Assembly: GCF_020497125.1 (NCBI RefSeq)
Contig: NC_059082.1
Span: 60,218,948-60,282,947, forward strand
Direction: 5' to 3'
Source: Mauremys mutica
Lineage: Eukaryota; Chordata; Testudines; Geoemydidae
DNA: 64,000 bases
Of this stretch, positions 12,241 to 22,659 are shown one piece after another; the first letter of the stretch is position 1, and each line of letters begins with the position of its first letter. The notes beneath the pieces were generated by a model. The model was not told where the DNA came from. It worked only from the letters and a program-made list of their open reading frames with translations, and made no database searches. The translations under genes and the position numbers were made by a program.

Positions 12241-14802
12241 AGTAATGGCAGTGCATTTAAAATGTTTCAGCAGACATAGGATGTCTCCATCCATATTTTA
12301 AAGACGGGGACACTTTATTTCCCCAGTCTCTTGCTTATACCATAGGATGTCTGGGTTTGCAAGCTTTGGAGTCTCATCTTTTTTGGAAGTGACGTCAAAG
12401 TAGAATTTAAAGAATTAAGCCTTTAATCAAGCAGGCCAGTTGACCTCTCACAGGTCTAGTGGATTCTCATAAAATGCCCTTTTTCTTCATTCATGGTACA
12501 AAAAAAATCACTGCAAATATATCTTTGATTGTTTTAAAATGGAATTTTCCAAGATGTAGGGAGTAAACAGATTGAGACTTAAATTGGCTGCTTCATCAAA
12601 GGTATCTAATAGCCTCCCATTTCACATGATGGCATCTAACAAGGGAAGAGGGAGCTGGATACCTGCAATTGCATTTTTATGAAGACAGAAGTAGGTTTTC
12701 AGTGTCACAGATTGTGATCAGCCCTTTGTCTAGTTAGATGTGATGCTTTGATCATCCTATTTATTTGCCACTCACAAAAATAAACTTGAGTGCAAAGGCT
12801 GTCATTTTACACAGTTATGTTGATCATATTAAGTACTATTCAAAGTCAGAGAAACCAATGGTCAAAACAATTAAAAAAAGATTCTGAAGTATTAGTGTCA
12901 GTGCTGGATTTCTGTGATTTGGAAAGACATTATTTGTTGTTTGTGAGTATTCAGACAATGGCCAAGGCTCTCAAATGGTTCACAAATCTCAGAACATCTC
13001 TGGATTTTAGCATAAATGATTATTTGTCCAAAACTTTCTATCAGAATTGTTATTTCATTTGTTGTTCATTACTTATTATTCTCCTATTTAAAATCGTTCT
13101 GTTATCCAGTCAGGGATCAGTAATATTTACATGTGTCTTAAGCAACCAACCAAATGCCACAAATTAAAAACAACCACCAATTATCTAAGTGAACAGCTCA
13201 CAAACAACCCATAATTTGAACAATATTCATCTACGCTACTTGATGAGTATTTACAAATACGTTACTACACATTCATAGAAAATCAGGATTAGTTCATGAA
13301 TGATTTGCTAACCCAAAACAAGCTAAATTTCTATTATAATGTATAATTAATAATTTGGCCTGCTCTAATTTTTATGAGAGGTGCAATGTGGTTGAGTCAG
13401 TTCATTTAGCTCAAATCTCTCAGTATCTAAATGTATGCAACAAACCCAGGATACTTCTCCACCTGATTTTCTCTCTGAACTCATAGGGCAGTCCTGCTTT
13501 CACTGATTCTGATGTTGATGTCAATTAGGGCTCATTTGGGGTGATGATAATAAAAGAGATGGGGAGCAGACTCTCTTGCTGAGATTATCTTAAACAAGTC
13601 TTCCAGCAATGATCGATGAATTGATTGGCTTGTATGCAATGAGAATCTCCTGCAAACTTTTTCCCATTTTATGACCTAAACCTTGTATTGATGCAGGAAA
13701 ATGTGGTTAATAGACTGATTCTCTCTCCAGCTCTCACTGTCCCATCAGGGGATGCTGGTTAAGAGCCAATTGTTTCCTCACCCAGCACTCATCCGTATCC
13801 CTTATTGGCTCAGGCGTCCCCCCTTAACTTATTCTGCCTTTTGAGGAGAAGTCCTGCAGCTTCCCACTAACCTCTGACTCTAAAAGGGTGAATAACACCC
13901 TGATCCATACCCTATAGGAAATGTGTAGCAGAATGGTTTCCATGGCCACTTATTCTGGGGCAGCTAGTTGACCGCTTCTCCCTCCTGCTTTTTTGGAGCT
14001 ACCCAGTACTTCCTAAAACTCCCAGGTTCTGGTGTCTTGAGAGTTGTGAGGAATATTTCTTCCTAGCTGACAGGGCTGGATCTAACACTCATTGAAATCA
14101 ATGGAGTGAGTCCAGCCTTTTTGCACCAGCACAACTGCACTGGAACCACTGCCTGGGAACCCTCCACACCTGTGCAGGAAGGGGCTGGATTTATCTCTTT
14201 GTGCGCTAACTAATTTTATTTGGTGGCATTCATTTAATAGGGTTTCACAACAATGAATGACTGCTGTAGACTGGCACATAGGTTTATTTTTCATAGGTTT
14301 TATCATTGCATTCTATTTATTTGTTATTAGAGCTAGTCGAAAATTGAGTTTTTCCATCAGAAAATGCAGGTTTGTCAAAATTGAACCATGCTGCATGAGT
14401 GTGTCAATTCTGACATTTCATTTAGAAATCATAATAAAGCAATTTGATGTAGTCAAAATGTTTTGGGATTTTTGTTTCAAAGTGACCTTTCATTTCAAAA
14501 TCTATATATTATATTTATATTTTATTACTTTATTGTAAATATACCTATTACAGTATCAATGACAGAGACCAATTACAACTGACCAGCTGGAATACCAAAG
14601 AACAAATTAAGTACTAGTTAACAAAACAAATGCCAATTAAAATACCAATTGTCAATTATTATATTTTAATGTATTTTATATTATACTTTAAAACAGCAAT
14701 TAAACTCTAATTTAAAAAATATAAAGTAAACGGTAATATAAAAATAGTCAAAATCAAAACAAAATGATTGACCTGATATTGAACTAAGCCTGTTCCTTTT
14801 GA
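12241..14802. other. No gene seen
   Basis: AT-rich unassigned sequence. The 125-residue ORF at 12790-13167 (plus) is hydrophobic near its end but has no ordered domain or family motif, and I do not call it. An extremely AT-rich stretch lies at about 14490-14760. Confidence 0.45.
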
Positions 14803-15047
14803 GCCCTGGTCTACACTATGAACTTATGTCACTGTAACTACATCCCCTGAGTGACTCAATTACACCCACCAAATTCCTGTTGTCTACAGTGCTATGTTGA
14901 CATGGGGGCTTCTCCCCTCACCATAGCTACTGCCTCTGAGGGAGGTGGAGTACCTATGCCAATGCAGGAGAGTCTCCCATCAGCGTAGGCAGTGTCTTCA
15001 CTAAGCGCTACAGTGGCATAGCTGCACCGGGAAGTGTAAACAAGCCC
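14803..15047. mobile_element. Miniature inverted-repeat element, GTCTACACT type
   Basis: The left end is GCCCTGGTCTACACT. The right end, read on the opposite strand, is GGGCTTGTTTACACT, with 12 of 15 positions identical. The 245-bp body has no ORF. The ends resemble the Harbinger TIR at 52389 (GGCCTGGTCTACACTAC), so it is plausibly mobilised by the same kind of transposase. I could not settle the target duplication. Confidence 0.7.
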
Positions 15048-15395
15048 TTAGTCTCTTCCTCTCAAATATTAACTTGTTCTGGGGAAAAGGCCCAGTAATT
15101 AGTGCACACTAGCTACTTGTAGACTCAGATTGTGCATTGGTACCCCCCCATACACACACATTCTGGGGACCTAGGGCAAAGAAGCTGCCTCCTTTACCCT
15201 TTCCATGTGGGCTTGGGAGAAAACTGCAAAGAGGAGCCAGGCAGTGTGTCCAGCTGGTAGTGGCAGAGGCAGAAGCAGCCAAAGCATATGCTTAGTCCTT
15301 GGAGAATGTTCTCTAGTTTTAGTTGGACTTCCTCTGTCTTTTTGGTGATTCGCTCTTTGGAAGTGCAGTAAGCTGAACTGCCTCAGGACACTGTA

Positions 15396-15594
15396 CGTAT
15401 GTCTACACAGCAAAGAAACATCCACAGCTGGTCCATGCCAGCTAGAGCCTGGGCCCTGGGATCATCCCACCTCACAAGGTCAGAGAGATCAAAATTTACA
15501 TAGCAATGAAACAGCCCCACAGCCTGAACCCCATGAGCCCGAGTTGGCTGGCATTGGCCAGCTGTGGGTTTTTCTTTGCTGTGTAGACATACCC
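15396..15594. mobile_element. Palindromic miniature element, about 200 bp
   Basis: The left arm starts GTATGTCTACACAGCAAAGA at 15397 and runs on to AGCTGG. The right arm, read on the minus strand from 15592, starts with the same 20 bases and also reaches AGCTGG after a stretch with only small differences. The inverted repeats are about 35 bp. Short ORFs crossing it (15383-15622, minus) are by-products. The terminal GTATGTCTACAC motif links it to the other Harbinger-like short elements. Confidence 0.8.
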
Positions 15595-16079
15595 TCTTAA
15601 TACGCAGTAAAAGTGTCCACACAGGGAGTTAGTGAGGAGTAGCGAGTGTGATTGAAAATCACACCATAGTGGACTGCTCACTAACTTCTCCATGTATTCT
15701 AGCTCTTTGCAATGCAGCTGACTCATACAGTGCAGCAGAAGGGAGTTAGAAGTCGTGTGTCTCGAGTTTCTGTGTAACAAAATTTCACAGTAGAATGTGC
15801 TCTCACAGCCTGGGTCTACTCTTGCTTACACTAGAGTAGCTCTGGAATGACTCCACAGCAGTCAATGGGCCAGATTCTTTCCACCACTTCTGACAATTCA
15901 GGTGGCACAAAATGGCTGGAATCTAGCCTTCACTGACCAGCTGCAAATGACCCCAGCAGAAGGGGTGCTCTCAGCTGGAATAAAACAGTGTGGCCTACTC
16001 CTGCAACTGTTCCCTCCTTCCCACATAGGGGTGTGTAGCAGTGGGGCATTGCACAGTATCCTATGCTAATTCTCAGCTG
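15595..16079. other. No gene seen
   Basis: Unassigned sequence with no element ends or domains recognised. Confidence 0.4.
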
Positions 16080-16218
16080 GCCAGGTAGTGTAAGTGTAAC
16101 GCTGACAGACCCCAGTCTTCGGCAGGCGGGATTAAACCTGGGGCCTCTGGAGTTTAGTGCATGAGCCTCTACTGCCTGAGCTAAAAGCCAACTGGCTCTT
16201 AGTTAAGGCCATAGAGCA

Positions 16219-16251
<33 letters not shown>

Positions 16252-16290
16252 AGTGCCACTAGATGGGACAGAACACCACACCCAGAAGGT
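16080..16290 (-). mobile_element. tRNA-derived SINE with (CTGT)n stretch
   Basis: On the minus strand the tRNA-like head shows an A box (GGCTTTTAGCTCAGGCAG, about 16170-16187) and a B box (CCAGGTTTAATCCCGCC, about 16124-16140). On its 5' side lies a tetranucleotide run, (TCTG)n then (TC)n on the plus strand at 16219-16250, and then the CCACTAGATGGGACAGA segment. The degenerate copy at 6.3 kb has the same order. The microsatellite therefore appears to belong to the SINE family. The ends are approximate. Confidence 0.7.
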
Positions 16291-16379
16291 GTGTGGGTTA
16301 CATAAGCTCAAGCAGCCTTTGGGCTGCTCTTATTTATACTAGTCAGGACCAGAGCAGAGGTGAATTGAGACTGGGAGAG

Positions 16380-17443
16380 TGTGACATTCCCCACTGGTGC
16401 TATCTGGACCGGTGATCTGTTAGGTCATGCCGGTCCTTGACTCTGGGAGCCAGCCTTACTCTGCTCTGCTGTGAGAACCCTCACTCCTGGGCTGTTCACG
16501 TACAGCCTCTGGCATGTAAGCTACTCCTTGGATTGTGCAACAGAATCACACTAACCCTCCAGCCCCAGACACAATCCTAGTGACCTCTGTCTTGTAGTGT
16601 CCAGTTATGCCTGCTGGACGCTGTAAGCTTATATGAGTTTGTCAATTTAACAAAGAAATTGATATCTACCAGGCTTGTTATCCCCAGGGGAGTCTCTGAC
16701 ACACTTCAAACCAAATGCACTGCTTCAGGTAGAATAAACAAACAAATGTATTAACTACAAAGATAGATTTTAAGTGATTATAAGTCAAAGTATAAAAAGT
16801 CAGATTTGGTCAAACGAAACAAAGGCAAAATGCATTCTAAGCTGATATGAACATTTCCAGTGCCCTTACAAACTTAGATGCTTCTCACCACAGGAGAGCC
16901 AGGCTCTCCCCTTTGATCAGCACTTCAGTGGTGATGTCTGTAGATGGAGGTGGAAGAGCGAGGAAGAGCATGGCAAATGTCTCTCCCTTTTATCATGTCC
17001 TTTCTTCCCTCTTGGCTTTGTCCCCCCACCCCTTCAGAGTCAGGTGAGCATTACCTCATCGCAGTCCCAAACTGACCAAAGGAAGGGGGGTGACTCAATT
17101 GAGAGTCCAACAGAACCTTTGTTGCTGCCTAGGCCAATGTCCTTTGTTCCTGTGAGGCTGGGCTGAGTTTGTCCCATACATGCCCTGATGAGGTGTGAAC
17201 TGCCCCTCTGCTCTTGGAGAGTTTTTGCCTGGGCTTGCTTTAAGCCATGAGGACACATTTTCAGCCTCATAACTATATACATGAAAATAAAACCTATAAC
17301 ATTACTATAACAACAATGCTCAGTACATCACGAGCCTTCCGAAGACACCGGACATGACAAACTTTGCATTGGATACCACACAATCATATTATAAGGATGA
17401 ACATGGGGGTGTAGGGTGTTTCCCCAAGATACATTGTGTCACA
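16380..17443 (-). mobile_element. 3' LTR of a degenerate endogenous retroelement
   Basis: The element reads TGTGACAC... at its minus-strand start (17443) and ...GGGGAATGTCACA at its end (16380), giving the inverted TGTGACA/TGTCACA ends of an LTR of 1,064 bp. A purine-only tract lies directly upstream of its start (17444-17454), where the polypurine primer of plus-strand DNA synthesis belongs. This identifies it as a 3' LTR and not a solo one. It resembles an abundant turtle LTR, from memory. No target duplication is claimed. Confidence 0.8.
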
Positions 17444-17454
17444 CCTCCCCTCCC
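17444..17454 (-). promoter_or_regulatory. Polypurine tract next to the LTR
   Basis: On the minus strand GGGAGGGGAGG ends exactly where the TGTGACAC start of the LTR begins. In retroelements this tract primes second-strand synthesis. The position is the main argument. Confidence 0.75.
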
Positions 17455-17774
17455 ATAGTTTACTGCAAGAGGGTTAGTCACTGACTAGCTCGAAGGCAGT
17501 TTGTGTTATAATTCTCTTCGCATCCAGCCATTAAGGCCATGAGGTGGTGTGCCTCAGTTTCCCCATTCACACATAGCAAACCAGATTTTTTTATGGTTTC
17601 TCTGCTGTGATGAGCTTTAAACCTGTTTACAGGTATTAATTGAAAAGTAACATTATCATAAGATTTAACATCCATGTCAAAATTCTTATCCCCAAAACTT
17701 AACATTAATAACAACATTTTTATCTCAGCTATGCATTTACAAGTATCTTTGATACCGCACCCTCTGTTCAGATT

Positions 17775-18473
17775 CTAGTTTGAGGTTAGTTTGTTCCTTA
17801 CCCATGGTGTCTTTTGACTCTCTCCCATGTAATCAGTCACTGGCTTTTCTTTCCCTCCGGTGTTCCCCTCTGTGTGGGCTCTTAATTTAATCATGTTTCT
17901 GGAATTTTGGTGCCTCAGAGTCTGGCAAGATAAGTGTTCAGGGGGATCCTGCACATTGGCTGGCCCTTTGGGGAGGGGTCTCCCAACCCCAAGACTGTAC
18001 ATATGCAGAAAATCCAGCTCCCCTTTAGGGGTTACCCTGTGTTTCCCACTCCCAGCACTGAGTCCTTCCCTGCCCCCTAGAGGGCTGTGATCAGGGCTCT
18101 CTGGGCTAGGTGTGTTTACCCTTTGATCAGACTCACCTTTTCCTAGCAGCTTTCCCATAACTGCTCTCTCTGTTTCACCAGCCTGGGGGAAAACATCCCC
18201 TTCTCTGTCAGTTGGGTCATTTGTGTTCTCACAAATTACCGCCTGGCAATGTTCTGGTCTCAACTCCTCTGCTGTCACAGATGTTGGAGATGCATCTTGA
18301 TGTAAAGAGACACAGTTACTTTCCAAAAACTTATCAGAAACAGCATCCTGAAAAACCAGGGCCTGGATTGTGGTACCCTCCATCATCTCTTTCTCTGTCC
18401 CTGAGAAGTCAGCTGTGTGACTGATCCCCTCCAGGAGGTCAGTTACACAGTTCCTTCTCAAAACGTGGGTCAC
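17775..18473 (-). CDS. Unrecognised 232-residue ORF in retroelement interior
   Basis: A single open frame of 232 codons lies in the remaining internal part of the LTR element, upstream of the polypurine tract and about 320 bp from it. The protein is polar, rich in Ser, Pro, Glu and Gly, with repeated acidic stretches, few hydrophobic segments and no signal peptide or membrane span. I see no protease, reverse transcriptase, integrase or zinc-knuckle motif. It could be part of a gag or spacer region of a Gypsy-like or retroviral polyprotein, but the sequence does not decide. The frame opens immediately beside an LTR-like fragment (18475-18515), so its start may be created by a deletion junction. 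Whether it is expressed is unknown. Confidence 0.4.
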   Translation of the reverse strand: MTHVLRRNCVTDLLEGISHTADFSGTEKEMMEGTTIQALVFQDAVSDKFLESNCVSLHQDASPTSVTAEELRPEHCQAVICENTNDPTDREGDVFPQAGETERAVMGKLLGKGESDQRVNTPSPESPDHSPLGGREGLSAGSGKHRVTPKGELDFLHMYSLGVGRPLPKGPANVQDPPEHLSCQTLRHQNSRNMIKLRAHTEGNTGGKEKPVTDYMGESQKTPWVRNKLTSN

Positions 18474-18474
18474 A

Positions 18475-18515
18475 GGATGAACATGGGGGTGTAGGGTGTT
18501 TCCCTGAGGTACAGA
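18475..18515 (-). mobile_element. Short second piece of the LTR start region
   Basis: 18478-18505 repeats the segment found at 17396-17423 just inside the LTR (GATGAACATGGGGGTGTAGG and onward), with divergence only at its edge. It suggests that only a sliver of the 5' LTR survives after a deletion, leaving a short internal region between it and the 3' LTR. Confidence 0.6.
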
Positions 18516-19789
18516 GCACTACAGAGAGTTATGGCCAACTCCTTGGTAACCTCCCTGCCTCAAACTCAGCGCAGGAGAGAATGTGAGCCAGTGGCTGTAA
18601 ATAGGTATGAAAGGGAATTCTGTAAAAGCAGAAGGTTCCGGACTCTGAGGCAGCATGGGGAAGCAGATGGATAGGACACAGCTTTCCTTACTCCCCCTTT
18701 TTTCCCCTCAAACAGAGCCCTGGAGATCCTGGATGACAGGCTGCTGTTAGGAGGAGGCACAGAGCTCAGTGAACATTTCCAATCTTCAGGGTTTTTTATT
18801 TTTTTCCTCCAGAAAGTGTGTTCTTTGCTCACAATATTGCTGAGTTGTCTGTAATGATAAATGATGTGCCTTTCTTTAAATTTTCTTTCTGCTCAGTACT
18901 AGATATTGGTTAGTTTGGATGTGAGTTCCGTGTGGATAAATTACTTTGGCAAGCCGTGCAGACTTTATGCATATGGCAACAGATGTACTGTGTGTGGTAG
19001 ACTTTATTTCTTTGTTGTGCTAATTATATAACTTGATACTACCTGAGGCAATTTTAATTTTATAAATAATGACTTCACTGATAGTTCTTTGTGTGTACTT
19101 GAACTTTAGTACTGACTGAAATGTTAGTTTCAAATATTGTTAAGGGCCATAATAGAACACAGAAATTGTTCAGCTATTAAGACAGGCATTACTGGGTAAG
19201 TTGAGCCCTTTCATGTACTTCTAGTGAAAGATGCTGAACTTACAGCCAGGCAACTCTAGACCTAGGGTAAGTGATTATAACACCGTTAAGTCTAAGAGAT
19301 CAACATTTTCTGACAAAATTTCACACAGGCAATTTTTGCTACTTAGGTGAGTTAAATGTTTGTGATGTTGATTTTACGAACCTTTAAGATGGTATGGTTG
19401 GTCCTGATTGGTTACAAAGCTCACATGGTACTGGTGTTTGACTGAGCCTAGTCCAGATCAGGATGGTGGCCAACAGAAGCCATTTTGACTCCTTTTCTTG
19501 GTGGATGTGGTTGGGTTTTATGTGCTGTCTCTGAGTTAGTAAAAACAAACCTGTCAATGGCAGTAGAAAGGTGTAGCTCTGTGCTTCTTCCTCCTGCAGC
19601 ATGGGCAGGAAGGACCATTTACCACCACATCTGCTACCTGATGACACCCAAGGACAGAAAAACATCCATCAAAGAAAGGGAGAGTGTAGCAATTCAATAT
19701 GCTTTCCCTGCAAAGAGACAACACCAGATAAAGTAGAAAGGGGGATTTTTGTGGGGACAGAGACTTGGGATGCATTCACGGCCAGTACA
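18516..19789. other. No gene seen; possibly the lost left part of the next element
   Basis: Unassigned, mostly AT-rich sequence. I searched it for an inverted copy of the right end of the Harbinger element (22620-22655) and for a Myb/SANT-like exon and found neither. The element may be truncated on this side. Confidence 0.4.
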
Positions 19790-20599
19790 GTTACTGGAAA
19801 AGTCTGTTAACGTGTTTGGGGATGGAGCGGGAATCCTCCAGGGACATCTCCATGAAGCTCTCCTGTAGGTACTCTGAAAGCCTTTGCAGAAGTTTCTGGG
19901 GAGGGCTGCCTTATTTTGTCCTCCACGGTAGGACATTTTACCACGCCAAGCCAGTAGGAAATAGTCTGGAATCATTGCAGCACAAAGCATGGTAGCGAAT
20001 TATCCTGGGTTTTGGTCGCATTCAAGCAACATTCGGTCTTTATCTTTCTGTGTTAGCCTCTGGAGAGTGATATCATTCATGGTCACCTGGTTGAAATAGG
20101 GAAATTTTTGTAAGGGAACAGTAAAAGGACCCTGTTCATGCTGGGCTGTTTGCGCTTGGCTAAAAGGGATCATCCCAGAGAAATGCCATATGATGAGGTT
20201 GGGGGAGGGGTGTACTGCACATCCACCCCAAAACTGCAGCCCCTCCTTTTAAATGGCAAACCTAACCAGCATTTCTTGCTATGGGAAAGGAGGACGCTGT
20301 AGTTTGAAACCATTCCCACATGTTATGAAGGCGGAAGAAGCCAACCCTGCGTACCCTTTGACTTACCATGGCTGCCTGGAAACTGAATTCTGTTGTCCAG
20401 CCATGTGTGATGTGTCACCATACCGGCAGACGCTCAATATATAAGGCGTGACCTTGTACCTAAAGTACATGTGCTGTCTGCTGTGAATTGCTTGATTCAC
20501 GGTGAAAGAGTCTCCCCTTTGTTGTCAGCAATGTATCATCTTAAATTTTGCTCTCCCTTTTTATACCCCCGCAGGTGCAAATGTTTCTATGCGCCCCCT

Positions 20600-20690
20600 A
20601 TCATCTCCATCCCTGAGGTTATTGGAGATTAGAAGGTGAAAAAAACACACTTGCGATGACATGCTTTCTGAGCTCATGCAGTCCTCGGGA
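20600..20690 (+). pseudogene. Remnant of Myb-like gene exon 2 in Harbinger copy 1
   Basis: The stretch GGAGATTAGAAGGTGAAAAA followed by a C-rich/AC stretch and ATGCTTTCTGAGCTCATGCA corresponds to the start of the second exon of the DNA-binding protein gene in copy 2 (about 54370-54455). The frame is lost and the homology stops near 20690. No function can remain. The identification rests only on similarity to copy 2. Confidence 0.55.
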
Positions 20691-21039
20691 GGGAGGGGGG
20701 GGAAGAGGGGAAATGGAGGCTCTGAGCACCCAGCCACTCCACTTCCACTCCAGAGGGTGGCCCAAGCAACAGAAGGCTGTCATTTAAACATCTTTGATTT
20801 GTAGTGTGGCTACAATAAGCAATGTGGCCTTGTCCTTCCCTCCTCTCCCACCCCACCTGGGCTACCTTGTCAGTGATCTCCCTTTTTTTTTAATAAATAA
20901 AGAATCCATGGATTCAAAACAATATGGACTTTATTTCCTTTGCCAGCTGTGGTCAAAGGGGGGGAAGGGAGATTGGCTTACAGGGAAGTAAATTCAACAA
21001 AGGGGGCAATTTTGCATCAAGGAGAAACACACACAACTG

Positions 21040-22368
21040 TCACACCATAGCCTGGCCAGTCATGAAACTGGTTTTCAAAGCCTCTCTGATGTGCAGCTCA
21101 CCTAGCTGTGCTCTGCTAATTGCCCTGGTGTCTGGCTGCTCAAAATCGGCCGCCAGGCGATTTGCCTCAACCTCCCATCCCGCCATAAACATCTCCCCCT
21201 TACTCTCACAGATACTATGGAGCACACAGCAAGCAGCAATAACAATGGGAATATTGGTTGTGCTGAGGTCTAACCTAGTCAGCAAACAGTGCCATTGCGC
21301 TTTTAAACATCCAAATGCACATTCTACCACCATTCTGCACTTGCTCAGCCTATAGTTGAACTGCTCCTTACTACTGTCCAGGCTGCCTGTGTATGGCTTC
21401 ACGAGCCATGGGAGCAAGGGGTAGGCTGGGTCCCCAAGGATAACTATTGGCATTTCAACATCCCCAATGGTAATGTTTTGGGCTGGGAAGTAAGTCCCTT
21501 CTTGCAGCTGCTCAAACAGCCCGGAGTTCTTAAAGATGCGAGCGTCATACACCTTTCCCAGCTGTCCCATGTTGATGTCAGTGAAACGTCTCTTGTGATC
21601 CACTAGTGCTTGCAGCACCATTGAGAAGTGCCCCCTGCGGTTTACATACTGGCTGGCAATGTGGGCCGGTGCCAAGATAGGGATATGTGTTCCGTCTATT
21701 GCCCCACCACAGTTAGGGAACCCCGTTGCAGCAAAGCCATCCACTATGACCTACACATTTCCCAGAGTCACTACCCTTGGTAGCAGAAGGTCAGTGATTG
21801 CATTGGCTGTTTGGATCACAGCAGTCCCTGCAGTAGATTTGCACATTCCAAATTGATTCCCGACTGACCGGTAGCAGTAAGGCATTGCAGGCTTCCACAG
21901 GGCTATCACCACTCATGTCTCAACTGTCAGAGCAGCTCTCCTCTTGGTATTCCTGCGCTTCAGGGCAGGGGAAAGCAACTCACAAAGGTCCAGGAAAGTG
22001 GCCTTACACATGCAAAAGTTTTTCAGCCACTGGGAATCATCCCATACCTGCAACACTGTGTGGTCCCACCAGTCTGTGCTTGTTTGCTGGCCCCAGAATC
22101 GGCATTCCACTGTATCAACCTGCCCCACTGCCACCATGATGTCCCAATTGCCACATCCCATGCTTTCAGGAATGTCTGTGTTCATGTCCTCCTCACAATC
22201 ATCCTCCTGCTGGTGGCTCCTAGCCAGGCTTTGCACATACTGCAGGATAATGCGCGAGGTGTTTACAATGCTCACAAGTTGAGCAGGCTCCATGCTTGCC
22301 ATGCTATGGTGTCTGCATGGGTAACCCAGGAAAAAAGACGCAAAATGATTGTCTGCCATTGCTTTCAC
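21040..22368 (-). pseudogene. Harbinger (HARBI1-like) transposase with two in-frame stops
   Basis: One continuous frame of 443 codons is broken only by stops at 21913-21915 and 21751-21753, with no frameshift. The N-terminal part holds a helix-turn-helix-like stretch (SVGNQFGMCKSTAG, after the first stop), typical of this family. After the second stop come the DDE blocks: CGGAIDGTHIPI (first Asp), GKVYDARIFKN (second Asp) and CRMVVECAFG (Glu), so all three catalytic positions are present. Family transposases are about 350-450 residues, so this is full length. In active elements the enzyme cuts DNA together with a Myb/SANT-like partner, whose gene here is only a remnant. Both stops look like single transitions, as expected after methylation-driven or random decay. 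The N-terminal 90 residues are less certain, because the ORF start at 22368 may lie beyond the true start. Confidence 0.88.
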
Positions 22369-22659
22369 AGATGGAAGGTGGGAGGGGGGCCTGATGGCAT
22401 GTACCCAAAATCACCCACGACAATGTTTTTGCCCCATCAGGCATTGGGAGCTTAACCCATAATTCCAATGGGCAGCGGAGACTGTTGGATAGCTACCCAC
22501 AGTACACCACTCCATGAGTCGATGCTAGCCATGGTATTGACGCACTCCGCCGACTTAATGCGCTTAGTGGGGATATACACAATCGACTGTGTAAAATTGC
22601 TTTCTAAAGATCAACTTCTTTAAAATTGACCTAATTTCCTAGTGTAGTCATACCCTATG

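Larger units (their letters stand above)
19790..22655 (-). mobile_element. Damaged PIF/Harbinger DNA transposon, copy 1
   Basis: The coding part is a DDE transposase on the minus strand (21040-22368). The right end reads TGACCTAATTTCCTAGTGTA then GTCATACCC, and its complement starts GGGTATGACTACACTA, a Harbinger-type TIR. Non-coding segments align with copy 2: 19855-19985 with 53630-53765, 20050-20095 with 53825-53875, and 20610-20690 with the exon-2 region at 54370-54455. The Myb-like gene is therefore reduced to a remnant, and its first exon was not found. The left TIR was not identified, so the left limit is a lower bound set by homology. Confidence 0.8.

Noticed and set aside
12790..13167. 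125-residue ORF, partly hydrophobic
   Set aside because: AT-rich context and low-complexity Leu/Ile/Phe. No signal peptide, domain or splice context supports it.
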